This document shows, piece after piece, positions 37,249 through 47,642 of a DNA stretch of 64,000 nt. This stretch comes from Entamoeba invadens IP1. Lineage: Eukaryota > Evosea > Mastigamoebida > Endamoebidae. The notes under the pieces are model-generated. The model worked only from the letters and a program-made list of their open reading frames with translations, was not told the DNA's origin and made no database searches. The stretch's first letter is position 1; each line of letters starts with the position of its first letter. The position numbers were made by a program, and so were the translations under genes. The stretch spans positions 342,013-406,012 of the forward strand of contig NW_004191750.1 in NCBI RefSeq assembly GCF_000330505.1, given 5' to 3'.

Positions 37249-40031
37249 TCAGTCTTTCTCTCTGTTATATCTTCTTTTTCGTTGTTTAAGAATTAAGCCG
37301 TCCCCATTTTCAGGTTTAGTTTCTTTCTTTTTCTCACTTTTCATCCTATCCTCCATTGCCTCTTCCTTATTAGCTCGAATAGATTTTGGCCTGTCTTCCT
37401 TTCTCTTCTCTTTCATAGTCTCCTCCACATTCTTTTCTTCCTTTTCATTACTTTTTATTTGCGGCGATTGGAGTCTTTTCGACGTCTCTGCATCTTTTTC
37501 TTTTCTTTCCTTGTCTTTCTGTTTACAAACCCTAAAGAGTTCGTTGTCTTTAGGCAAAGTGTATGATATTTCCCAAAATACCCAAGACGCTTTTGTTTGT
37601 AAATCGGCGTTATCGCACCGTAAAAACACACACAATTCCTGTGTCAAAAATCGCACCCATTTCTCGAATGATGTTTTGTAATTCGCATATTCAAGTGGTC
37701 GTGCCGCGGAGAACCCTTTTTTCTTATAACAATTCGCTTCGAACTTTCGCTCGTCGCACCAAAACATGAGCTTTTCTGTTATGTCACCAAAGAAGACTCC
37801 CAAGTGCTTTGCTTCGTTGTTTGTTGATATAAAGAGTGTGGGAATCACAAACTCGAAGATCAAGTTACACAAAAAGAGGATTGAAAACGCGTCGGTGTCT
37901 AACTCACACATCTTTAACACAAACATCGCAACATAATGTGCGTCTGTTTTACTCACTAACACTCTCTTTAACATCGCGTTAAAGAGAAACTTCGATGGGT
38001 AGTAATACACTTGTTGTTCCATTCCTCCATATTTCTCCTTTTTTAATGTTGCATCCAAAACTAAGAGTCTCTGGCGGTGGGCGGTAGCAATGTCTCGCAT
38101 TTCGGCTCTCACCGTGTCAACTTTACAATGAGATTCAACGTACGAGTACTCATTATCTGGACATAACATATCCTCCAAGTCTAACAACCACAAGAGCACA
38201 CCAACTTTGCCATATCCCTGTTCATTCATCCTTTCATCTATGACTTGTTTGATGTACATCATTTCATCGCTTGGTTTGTATTCAGCTCTTTCATATTTCA
38301 AATGAGCTTTAATACTGAGACTGTAATATTGGCTATAAGTGGGATCAAATATAATAACAAAGCGAACACCAGCCCAGAACGCAAAATCATCAGGATTGTG
38401 GCACAAGTACATTAACTCTTTTCTATTCCCTTTTAAATAGCTCAACACCTCATTCGGTGATATGCACAAACTCAACACTGTATAGTAGTTCTTTATTGTC
38501 TCTTGTACCATATCGTAGAACTCGCCAAACTTCTTTATATCATTTTTATAATTCACTTTCATTTCCCCAAGTAAGAACGGGACGTTAAACAAGTAATTCT
38601 GTTTCTTCATAACATCGACAAAACCTAATTTGGAGTATCTCACACATTGCATATCATTCGAAAAATTGTTGACAATACCGACTTTGGCGTTGCCCACCAT
38701 TGCGTTTTGGTACATCTGTTTGTTCTTCCCTTCATGAAAAAGTAGTCCTTTAACGATCCAATACGCAATAGTTACAAAAACACTTTGGGATGTCCCAATA
38801 AATGATAGCGCTGCTTTCATTGACTCTTCGAAGAAATACCGCTTCGAGGTGATGTTTGTGCCAAACACAATTTTGGCCAAGTTGTTGAGTTTGTCCATGT
38901 TCGAGCCGATTATTTTTCGGAAGCGGTAGATCATGTACACCTTCACTAAATCGGGGATGAAGAGCATTTCGTTCAACACAATCAAAGCATTCGGTTGTTC
39001 TTTCAGCACATGGAGTATCAGTATCTCACCAGCAAAGAACCAATTTTTGCACTTACTGAAAAATTGAGTCAGCGACAATTCTTTGTTTAACACACTCTTT
39101 GCTAACTTATAAAACGACTTGATCTTGTCCCCATCCTTCTTCGGTGCATTTTCTATTTCATCGGCATTTTTGATCAACTCGACTATCTTTGTGTTGTAAT
39201 AATTTTCAAATATAGAGTCCTTTGATATTGTCAAATTGAAAAACAAGTTTTGCACTTTGTCGATTTCTTGTTGCTTGACACCAGAGAAATGGGACAACAG
39301 AGACTCTCCAAATCGGTTTTGTGAAACTTCACTCGAACACAACTCACTTGCAAACTTCTGGTCGAACAACACATACATTGGAAGAGTGTCGAAGAGTGAT
39401 GATATTAATTGACTCTCACTCTCACTTAAAGTCTTCAAGACTCCAGAAGAAAAGTCGATAACACTTTGTTGTAAATCTACAACACATTCACTTTGCTCCG
39501 CCAACAATGTAATGGAATACTCAACGACTTCTTTGAATGTGTTGGGGTTCAATTTCCCATTTTTGAGCAAAGAAACGACAACATCAAACACCATCTTTGG
39601 TTGTGTTGTGACGTACCCATTCAAAATCCTTGCCAAATCCCCAAAGCCAATTATGTCGTTGCAAATCAAGAACACGATAACATTTTTAATGTCCGATGGA
39701 ACAACAAAGTCGGGCGTAACAATCGCCGCTAACAACTTTGGACATAATAAAAAGTGCTTGACCACTTCGCTAAATGTATTATATGTGTTAACCTTTTCGT
39801 ACCCCAAAAATATCGCCTTGTATATCTCTCTGATGTCCACATTGTGTTTGTCTTCTTCTTAGTACACTTAAAACTCGGAACAACTGTTTTGTATCAAAAT
39901 GCAAAGTATTCAATAAGTCAAAACAAACAAGCCTCCATATTTATAGAAAGAAACGCATTTTCAAAAACGACTTCTCCGTTCTCCAATTGTTGAAGAATGT
40001 GCAAAACGCTCTCTGTAAAATCGTCTTCCAT
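37249..40031 (-). CDS. THO complex subunit 2 (THO2)-like protein, two exons
   Basis: Deduced exons are 40031-39929 and 39851-37249 with a 77-nt intron (39928-39852). The donor is GTTTGT; the acceptor GAAG is chosen because it is the one that keeps the frame open. The total is 901 residues. Exon 1 starts MEDDFTESVLHILQQLENGE. The large exon alone has no ATG at its start, which is why a 5' exon is required. Helical repeats fill most of the protein. Residues about 600-800 match the THO2/THOC2 conserved region in spacing: a DAHYVAMFVLKMCELDTDAFSIL segment, EAKHLGVFFGDITEKLMFWCDE, YKTSFEKWVRFLTQELCVFL and a TLPKDNELF end. The last 90 residues are Lys/Glu-rich. THO couples transcription to mRNA export. 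Assignment is by pattern and tentative. Confidence 0.6.
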
Positions 40032-40223
40032 TTGATTTATAAAGTTGAAGTTTTGAATTAATTTTTTATTATAGTATAATAATAGCTTTATTTTTACTAT
40101 TTCTAATTTTAATGACAAGAGGAAGGGTTTCCTTATTTTGTAAATTGTATTTTGAAGAAAAAATATATTGTACTTAAAGCTATTAATTTATTAATTATAA
40201 ACCAATAAGAAAAGGAAAGTTGT

Positions 40224-40832
40224 TTAGAGCAAGAAGATGAAGGCAAGAAGGAAGGAAATGATGTAAAGAGAAGAAGCACCACATTGGACCAAAATGTTAG
40301 TAACACCATAGCAAGTGTCACATTTATAAGTCTTGTCTGCACTATTCACGGTGTTGCACTTCTCATCTTGGCAATAAACAGTGTGAACCCAATCCTCATT
40401 TGAAATATCTCTAACTTCATACCTCCAATAATTTCCTTTACTTAAAATTCCTGAAGTTTGGCCAATTTTATCGGTATAGTAAGTACGAAAAAGTCTGTCA
40501 GCATTTGGGCAACCGGCATCATCAATACTATTTAAGAAAAACAAATGAGAGGGAGCAAAGAAAGAAGTAGAGGAACTCCCTCCAATTGCAATTGTTTTTT
40601 CCAATTTTTCATCTTGCTTACACTCGGAGTCTGAATATGTGTAGTACTTGGCATTGTCACCGTCTTTGACATACTTATAAGAAGTTTTTTTGTTGGTGGT
40701 AAAAAGGTAACAGAATTTAAATTCATACTTAATGAAGCTCATGGTTTCACCTTTATAGTTGTTACTCAAATTCTCGACGTAGTAATCAGCAGAGCAAAGC
40801 GCAAGTAATGTCGCCAAAATCAAGAGTTGCAT
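40224..40832 (-). CDS. Small secreted, probably GPI-anchored surface protein
   Basis: 202 residues. A cleavable signal peptide (MQLLILATLLALCSA, 1-15) precedes a soluble domain of about 160 residues with eight to ten cysteines, including CxxxxCDTCYG near its end, and several Asn/Tyr-rich stretches. The C-terminus is a hydrophobic segment (SLYIISFLLAFIFLL) with no positively charged tail, typical of a GPI attachment signal with a small-residue omega site just before it (CGASS). It should therefore be displayed on the amoeba surface. The family is not recognised. It is transcribed towards the THO2-like gene, whose start lies 193 bases away on the same strand. Confidence 0.7.
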   Translation of the reverse strand: MQLLILATLLALCSADYYVENLSNNYKGETMSFIKYEFKFCYLFTTNKKTSYKYVKDGDNAKYYTYSDSECKQDEKLEKTIAIGGSSSTSFFAPSHLFFLNSIDDAGCPNADRLFRTYYTDKIGQTSGILSKGNYWRYEVRDISNEDWVHTVYCQDEKCNTVNSADKTYKCDTCYGVTNILVQCGASSLYIISFLLAFIFLL

Positions 40833-40986
40833 GTTTTATAGATCACTCATCTGGTGTTATTAAATAGGCATCTTTTCAAAAGTATTTCATTTCAATTAAC
40901 AATTAAATTGTTTTTTTATTATAAATTATAGAATTTGTTATTATAATTATTCGACATCTATATTTGGTTGGTCGACTTTAATTCAA

Positions 40987-41103
40987 ATGTCGCCTGTTTT
41001 CGGTCTATTCCAAGATTTTCAACTTGTTGATACGTCATCAAATTTAGACGGGAATGTACTGTATCGACAAAGAAGAAGAAATTACAGAAATCGCCCTTTG
41101 TAA
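40987..41103 (+). CDS. Possible small ORF of 38 residues
   Basis: ATG to TAA frame encoding MSPVFGLFQDFQLVDTSS, then an Arg/Asn-rich end (QRRRNYRNRPL). The sequence here is distinctly less AT-rich than its surroundings and TTTAATTCA directly precedes the ATG, resembling an Entamoeba initiator. It is divergent from the GPI-protein gene, 154 bases away. It may be a real micro-gene, a first exon, or a coding fossil; there is no family match. Confidence 0.35.
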   Translation: MSPVFGLFQDFQLVDTSSNLDGNVLYRQRRRNYRNRPL

Positions 41104-41936
41104 TGAGTGGATCAAATTTTATTTCATGTTAAATTATTACAAGGTTGTAAACGTTTAAAAACAATGTACTATAAATAGGCAATAATTATTGTAACTTAAA
41201 AAGAATTGCTATAATTATTAATAATTATTAAAAAAAATAAATATTAGGAAAATATTTGTCTAAAATACGGGATAATTATATTTTCTCTCTCTAACATGCC
41301 AATTTTGTGTAATTGGTTTAACCAATTATTTTTGTTTGTTTTTAATAAAAATACTTTTTTATTCTTCTTTTTTTTACATTGGTTTTAAAACAAAAGTAAC
41401 ATTTAAAACCCCATCTGTGTATTAAATAACGGGTTTTAACACACTAATATTTACCTGTTTTGTACAGGTAAGATTACAAAACTTTTATTAACCATTAGAA
41501 TTTCTGTGACAAAATTAATTTCTTTTCAAATTAATAAAACACGCTTTTTGTTGTGTATTATTTTAGATATGATTGATCTTATTTATTATTTAATTAAAAG
41601 TTTATATACAAATAATAAAAATTTAAAAATATGAAAAAACATAATTAAACAAATATACTTAAAATATATTATAAAATATAACTATAACAATTATAAAATA
41701 GATATTTAGATTTTTTATTAAAATAAAAGCTACATTTTATATAAAACTTTATTCGATTTTACTTATCAATCAAAAAAATTTAAGTATATTGAACAATCTT
41801 ACAGAATTGATGCTCGTTGATTGTCCTGATAAGTACAATTCTTTCAAATTAGTAAAAAAAAATTATTTTTTATAATCCAATAAATTGTCGTGAAATCAAG
41901 TTAAATTTCAGTCATCCTTTCGTATTTTATGTATTC
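41104..41936. other. AT-rich intergenic region
   Basis: No coding signal. A short inverted repeat, TTACCTG/CAGGTAA, lies at about 41452-41472. Nothing else supportable. Confidence 0.4.
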
Positions 41937-42029
41937 TCAAATATCTTTCATCAATTTGACAACTTTATCATTAAAATTCGTTGCGTTGTGGGTTTTTCCT
42001 CTTCGGTTGTCACCAATACTGAAAGTCTC
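41937..42029 (-). pseudogene. Coding fossil or terminal exon
   Basis: A 30-codon frame ending in TGA (41939-41937) reads ETFSIGDNRRGKTHNATN, followed by FNDKVVKLMKDI. Its amino-acid composition is normal for a coding exon and unlike the A/T-driven translations around it. It is preceded by a pyrimidine-rich tract ending ...CACAAAG, a plausible splice acceptor. I found no upstream exon, so it is either the last exon of an unseen gene or, more likely, a decayed remnant. Confidence 0.35.
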
Positions 42030-42169
42030 CTCTTTGTGAAAAAAAAGTAAGTAAAACCACCAAAATGCGTTAAAGACGAAAAAAATAAAAAATGGTTATG
42101 TTTGGAACAATTTAATTGTTGGTGATAGACAATCATTAACCAAAAGACTAAATATATATTGGCAGTGTA

Positions 42170-42328
42170 ATGAAACCAAACGAGAGTATATCATTGATGT
42201 TACAATCGCCAAAGACGAGAATATTATTAAATAATACTCAACAAATAATTGGGTAGTATTCACTACTTGTTGAAAAACACTGGGACAATGATACAGAAAG
42301 TGTTCTTATAATACCAATAGTGATTTAA
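42170..42328 (+). pseudogene. Coding fossil with an in-frame stop
   Basis: From ATG at 42170 the frame reads MKPNESISLMLQSPKTRI... up to a TAG at 42254-42256. It continues in the same frame as YSLLVEKHWDNDTESVLIIP to TAA at 42326-42328. Both halves look like real protein sequence in the same frame, interrupted by one stop, the signature of a recent pseudogene fragment. The family is not recognised. Confidence 0.4.
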
Positions 42329-43213
42329 AATAAGTATTTTGATCAATATATTTTCAAATATGGTATATATTTGATAATATATTGATAGTAGTCTAATATA
42401 CTACTGTCAAAAGACTCAAAAAAACAATTGTAAATTAAACTGGGTAACATAAAAAATTTCGACTTTGTCGTTATAACATGTTTGAATTAAAATAGTTGGA
42501 TGCAACAGAATTGAATTTTTGAATACTTTTTTTTGTTTTAATAAATATTTTTATTTTTTTTGTTTTTGAAACAATACAAAATGTTTTTCAACTTATGACA
42601 ATAAATATTATAATTTACTATAATTTGCAAACTAGTCAGACTTTTTTTTTATCGACTCTAATAATAAAAAATATTTATAAAATGTCTAATAATGTATAAA
42701 TAAATTGAAATGGAAACTTAATAATAAATCAAAAGTTAAAAAATTTTTAAATGAAGACAAAGGGTACAACTTAGCAATCTTCTTTTTTGCCGTTATATTA
42801 TTAAAAATAAGACTGGTTAATTCCCAAATGTGTTGCAAAGTGGTGTATTTTTCTTTGTTCAAACAATTTGAACAACTCGTAAAAATAAAGTAAGAAAATA
42901 TAGTATAATTATTACTAGAACAATTATAGAAATTGTCTTATTTATATTATTCACCTCAAATAATTTAACATAATTCCCAAAACACGTGTCTTTTCTAAAT
43001 TACATATTTTTAATTAATTAGTTAAATTATCACTTTACTATAACAAAAAACTCTCTAAATAGAATAAATCTATTCTTATATCATTTTATAATACTATAAA
43101 TTATAATAAATAAATTATAAAAATATGGTATTGTTCCAAAACAGTTGATAAAGATAGAACACTTGAATCACTCCGATAGTATTAAAAAGGCACTAACAAA
43201 CAACTTCACTTTG
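42329..43213. other. AT-rich intergenic region
   Basis: A 62-codon frame at 42705-42893 (ends FEQLVKIK) is AT-driven with no family resemblance. Nothing firm is present in this stretch. Confidence 0.4.
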
Positions 43214-43462
43214 ATGAACAGACCACGTACCATAATCACAGTCCGTGCAACAAACATCGGCTTGAACCACAACATTCTTCTTTTTAAACACTACTTTTCA
43301 GCAGATGCCTACATCTCTGAGGTTAATCGAAAAAAGCCCATCAAGTTCGACTTAACACAACTTCAAGAGGTTCCTCCAACATTATATTTAGACTCCACAG
43401 TGCATTCTTCCGACTCCTCAAAACTCTTCAACAGCTTGGTCCAGCCTCTGGTCTTCAATTAG
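43214..43462 (+). CDS. Hypothetical protein, possibly a partial gene
   Basis: 82 residues from ATG at 43214 (MNRPRTIITVRATNIGLNHN), ending FNSLVQPLVFN. The open frame extends 23 codons further 5' without another ATG (IKIEHLNHSDSIKKALTNN), which also looks coding, so the gene may have lost its start, be spliced, or initiate at the internal Met. The region is clearly less AT-rich than its flanks. Convergent with the arrestin-like gene (141 bases apart). I do not recognise the family. Confidence 0.4.
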   Translation: MNRPRTIITVRATNIGLNHNILLFKHYFSADAYISEVNRKKPIKFDLTQLQEVPPTLYLDSTVHSSDSSKLFNSLVQPLVFN

Positions 43463-43603
43463 TTGTCGCTCTGTATGTACATCCTATTTATTCACTTCAT
43501 TAATCATTCATTTATTATTCTTTTACTATAAATTTACCATATAAATAGTATTATTAGTGATACCATTTGAATAGTTATCTTTAACAAATGTGACTTGAAG
43601 CAA

Positions 43604-45303
43604 TTATTCATCGAGTGTGCCATACCCCTCGTTCTTCTTCCCTCTGATTGAGTTCAAGGAGAGCCTTCTCTTTCCCGGTGTTGGACTATTTTTCTGTTGG
43701 AAATGAGGCATTTTTGGTGACTTTGATCTTTCTTGGACCATAACGACTGGGATCTGTCTTGTGGTGGCGACACCATCTTTTTCGGCTGGTCTTTCTTTGA
43801 CAATCGGCTGAATTGTATTGATTTGCACTTCTACTTTAGCCCCACCACTCACCGAGTTTCCTCTGACCAAAGTGACGTCGGGTGTTTTCATCATAGCACT
43901 TGGTCTTCTCTTTCTTGCGACATCAATGTCGATATTTGGATTGGACGCGACGTATGACGCATTACCACGAAGGACTGGGATCGGGACGGGGAGAGCTGCT
44001 GTAATTTCTTTGGAGAGTTTGATGTATTCTGGAAACTTGATGGACAGTCCATTTTTATCGAACGTCACAAATTCCTCACACCCACTTTTAAAATAACTCC
44101 TTGCTCGTGTTTCATAACATTCTCGGCTTTTTTTCGTGTTTTGNNNNNNNNNNNNNNNNNNNNNNNNNNNNNNNNNNNNNNNNNNNNNNNNNNNNNNNNN
44201 NNNNNNNNNNNNNNNNNNNNNNNNNNNNNNNNNNNNNNNNNNNCAATGGGGTCGCCGTTCTGTAAAACAGCCTCTTCGACCCCCTGTGGACATAACGCAG
44301 AGTACTTTGGTGGGAGACCAAAAGGGACTTCGTTAAATGGAGTTATCTTCATCGCGTCCAAATTCATCGCTTTCATAAACTCCTCTGCATTCCTTGAATT
44401 CGCTGGTCTTGCCACAATATAAACGGGCAATACAATTCGCTTGTTTTGTTTCTTCACAGTGCCTTTTGAAAACTCGATGACTAACATATTCGTCATTCTC
44501 ATGGGAGCGTCTGTCATGTCTGGAGGCGTAGTCATCGGGACATTCATCTTATATGTGAATGTCGACGTACCAACGGGGATGTTATATATCGACGACGACG
44601 AGTTGATTCTTTTCGATTGTGTTTTGTTAAGCGAGTCTGACGCAAATGTCGCAAAGAAGACAGAAACTCTTTCTATAGAAGTTTTCGACCGATTGGTCAC
44701 CGAGAATTTCCCAGTCAAAGAAGCTCCTTGAAATGCCGACCCCACATCGCATGAAATGTCCAAGACGTATTTGTTATACTCTTTTTTCGTGTATACGGGG
44801 TCACACAATTCTGTTGGTAAATTAGTGTTTGTGTATATGAGGGGGACCACACAGTGTTTTCCAGTAATTTTCTTGTTTTTGAGGGCGTAAATGATGGGTG
44901 TGATTTCGTAGCATATCCCAACAGAATTTTCAAACACGGAAACCCCATGAGTGAATTCCCCAGCGGAAATTCTAAACGCAAATTTGTGTGTCCCCGGTGG
45001 TATTTCTGTTATTCTCTCATCCATCACATAATGCGGAGATACAACTTGAAACTCTTTCGACATTTTCACTTTTCGGGATACACTGGACCAACTCTTCTCG
45101 TTGGTATCTTCGTCGGGAAGAACTGAAGCTATCCCACCAAGGGTGTTAACACCCGTATATATGACAGAAGAAAGTTCCACTGCTATTGACGTAACAAAAA
45201 TGGGATCATCAAAACAAAGCGTAATATATCCCTCAATGGGTTCTCCCAGAGTTTGCCCATTTGTGAATGTGACTTGACTGCTTGTGAGCTCTCCTTTTGA
45301 CAT
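43604..45303 (-). CDS. Arrestin-like protein (interrupted by an assembly gap)
   Basis: The N-terminal 350 residues (45303 to 44244) form an arrestin fold. The first half (about 1-170) contains TLGEPIEGYITLCFDDPI and the EIPPGTHKFAFRI strand; the second (about 180-320) contains YVLDISCDVGSAFQGASLTGKFSVTN, then IYNIPVGTSTFTYKM. This is the Arrestin_N plus Arrestin_C arrangement of alpha-arrestin and VPS26-like adaptors. After the gap (44144-44243) about 180 residues continue in another frame, consistent with an unknown true gap length. They form a basic, Ser/Pro-rich tail ending GKKNEGYGTLDE. Arrestins adapt membrane cargo for ubiquitination or endocytosis. The ATG at 45303 is the first Met. 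No PY motif was noticed. Confidence 0.8.
44144..44243. other. Assembly gap (100 N)
   Basis: Placeholder gap inside the coding region of the arrestin-like gene. The reading frame before and after it differs, so its true length cannot be exactly 100. Confidence 0.95.
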
Positions 45304-45768
45304 AAAGCCTCCAACTTATTTCGAGTTCGAGTGTGAGTTCCTTTATTCTTCGTTTTTCTGTGGATTTTTTGGTTTTTGAAAAGAAGAAATCAAAATTCCT
45401 ATGGAAAAACGCTTGTTTACAAGAACTTGCCATTGCCTTAATTATTTCATTAGTAAAATGACCCTTTTTAAATTATTAAATAATCATTAACCGTATTTTT
45501 TCAATCTAAGACAAGCATAATTGATTTTCACTTTCAACTATAACATTTAAATCTTGGTTTGGTTACTACAATGCGGCTTTGTTTGTGGGTAAAATTCTTT
45601 TTTTATAATACAGACGTTTCAAAATTGTTTATTTTCAAATTCAAGATTTTTTTACAAAACAAATTGAAGTATTATTTACTATAATAACACAACTACCTAT
45701 CTTAAAACTCAAAACAAAAAGCACAAAAGTGTAAAAATCCAAACGAAAAAAATTAAAAAACGAACAAT
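45304..45768. other. Intergenic region
   Basis: AT-rich spacer between two minus-strand genes; contains the promoter of the arrestin-like gene at its left end and the 3' flank of alpha-tubulin at its right. No ORF supported. Confidence 0.5.
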
Positions 45769-47124
45769 TTACTGCAAATTTGTCATGTCTGCATTGTCGA
45801 TAGACAAGTTGGCATACTCCGACTCGAGTTCAAACAAATCCTGTCTTGCATCCGTAAATTCATTCTCTTCCATTCCCTGTCCAACAAAGTGGTGAACAAA
45901 CGCTCTCTTCCCAAACATGAGGTCAAAGCTTTTGTTGATCTTCCCAAAGACTTGGCACATCGCGGTGTTGTTGGCCAGCATGCACGCACTTCGCTTGGTT
46001 GCTGTGAAACAACTGCCCGGGACAGAGGTTGTCGGCTGGTTGTTGACTCCGTACTTGAAGTTGCATGGGCAAAAATCGACAAGGGGCAGGTTGTATGCCG
46101 ATTTCACTTTGTTGATAGCCAGACTCACGTCATGGGGAGCTACATCTCCTCTATACATCATGCAACAGGTCATAAACTTTCCTTTGGCTATGTCGTCCAC
46201 TGTTATCATCAGGTTGTGTGGCTCAAATAACCCAGACGTCAGTTCGTACACGTCGAGTGTCTGTCTCTGTGCTTTCTCAGCTGTCACGATCGGGGAGTAT
46301 GACATCATCGCGAAGTGGTTTCTTGGGAATGGCACAAGATTTGTTGGGAACTCGTTCAAGTCGACGTTCAGTGTTCCCTCAAATCTGAGGCTCGCCGTGA
46401 TCAAGCTCATAGACTGTGCAATCAGTTGGTTCAAGTGGATATACGATGGGCTGTTTATTCCCAAGTTCTTCTGACATACTTTGTAAATTGATTCGTTGTC
46501 AAGCATGAAAGTGCAGTTAACCAAATCCATCATCGCGTGTGTGTTTAAAACCGCGTTGTACGGTTCAACAATACCGCTGCTGAGTTCTGGTGATGGCCAA
46601 ATAACAGTGTTTAGTTTGGTCTTCTTTCTATACTTATCCGCCAACTTCTCACAGAGCGCAGCAGTGAACCCACTTCCGGTTCCACCACCAACGGAGTTGT
46701 AAATAAAAAATCCTTGTAGCCCCGTGCATCCTTCCGCAATTTTTCTGACCGCCTCCATTGTCTGGTCAATGAGCTCGCCATATGTGAATTTGGCAAGTGA
46801 GAAATTAGAGGAAGCGTCTTGCATTCCACTGAGCAATTGCTGAGGATGGTACAATTGTGAGTATTCTCCAGTCTTGATGGTGTCAATAACTGTTGGTTCG
46901 GTGTCGACAAAGATGGCACGTGGGACATATCTATTGTTTTGGACCTCTTGGAAGAATGTATTATAAGCGCTGTCTGCTATGGTGGACACGGACTGCCGAG
47001 ACTGTTTGTCCTGAGTGCATGTCCCATCGGGGTTGATTCCATGTTCCAAGCAAAACAACTCCCAGCACTGGTCGCCCAACTGGCAACCGGCCTGGCCAAT
47101 GTTGATCGAAATGATTTCTCTCAT
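45769..47124 (-). CDS. Alpha-tubulin (divergent)
   Basis: 451 residues from the ATG at 47124 (MREIISINIGQAGCQLGDQCWELFCLEHGI), the canonical alpha-tubulin start; 22 upstream codons in the frame are ignored. The GTP-binding loop GGGTGSGF is intact, as are the AEGCTGLQGFFIYNSVG context and the LITASLRFEGTLNVDLNEF block. The M-loop and luminal segments are recognisably alpha, including VDFCPCNFKYGVN. It is unusually divergent: the acetylated Lys-40 loop is replaced (CTQDKQSRQSV). The C-terminus ends ADMTNLQ in place of an acidic, Tyr-ending tail, so detyrosination and polyglutamylation sites are missing. Role: the intranuclear mitotic spindle, since Entamoeba has no cytoplasmic microtubules or cilia. 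Confidence 0.93.
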   Translation of the reverse strand: MREIISINIGQAGCQLGDQCWELFCLEHGINPDGTCTQDKQSRQSVSTIADSAYNTFFQEVQNNRYVPRAIFVDTEPTVIDTIKTGEYSQLYHPQQLLSGMQDASSNFSLAKFTYGELIDQTMEAVRKIAEGCTGLQGFFIYNSVGGGTGSGFTAALCEKLADKYRKKTKLNTVIWPSPELSSGIVEPYNAVLNTHAMMDLVNCTFMLDNESIYKVCQKNLGINSPSYIHLNQLIAQSMSLITASLRFEGTLNVDLNEFPTNLVPFPRNHFAMMSYSPIVTAEKAQRQTLDVYELTSGLFEPHNLMITVDDIAKGKFMTCCMMYRGDVAPHDVSLAINKVKSAYNLPLVDFCPCNFKYGVNNQPTTSVPGSCFTATKRSACMLANNTAMCQVFGKINKSFDLMFGKRAFVHHFVGQGMEENEFTDARQDLFELESEYANLSIDNADMTNLQ

Positions 47125-47642
47125 TTGTTTTTTGCAGTCTTTTTTTTCTCCCTTATTTTCTCTCGTTCCGCCTTGCTCTATCTCGTTCAAACATTTATGT
47201 TCTTATTAAACATGTATTATATTTATAATTAAATTTATTATTATAGTTGATACAAAATCAAATAAAAACATTTTAATCTCTCATCACTCATTTTCTCCTC
47301 TTTCTTTTATTTTTGAGTTCTTTTTTTATTATCAAAATTTCCCGTTATTTTTCTATTACAAATAGCCAATCTATAAGTCACCATTATTGAATTATTTAAC
47401 TTCTTCTCTTTCCTTTTTCTCTTTCTCACTCAAAATTATTTTGACGTTTTCAATTTTATTTTCAAGTTCTTTTTTAAAAAATCTATAATACATCAGATTT
47501 AAACTATAGTCATATTTAAAAAAATATATCATAATTTATAGTAAATAAAAAAAGAGCTATAATTTATAATAAAATCAATTAAACAAATAGATAGATGGAA
47601 TGGCTCACAATTATAGTAAAAAATCCATATATTTGATACGTA
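47125..47642. other. Intergenic region with a T/C-rich tract
   Basis: Region between the alpha-tubulin start and the 3' end of the Q/N-rich membrane protein, both... the former on the minus strand, so it holds the tubulin promoter. It is rich in TTTCTC-type pyrimidine tracts on the plus strand (47270-47440). No ORF supported. Confidence 0.4.

Noticed and set aside
39840..39840. THO2-like gene starting at GTG 39840
   Set aside because: Non-ATG start; an in-frame upstream exon with ATG and donor explains it better.
47125..47190. Alpha-tubulin N-terminal extension of 22 residues
   Set aside because: All alpha-tubulins start MRE(C/I)IS; the upstream codons are Lys/Asn-rich leader.
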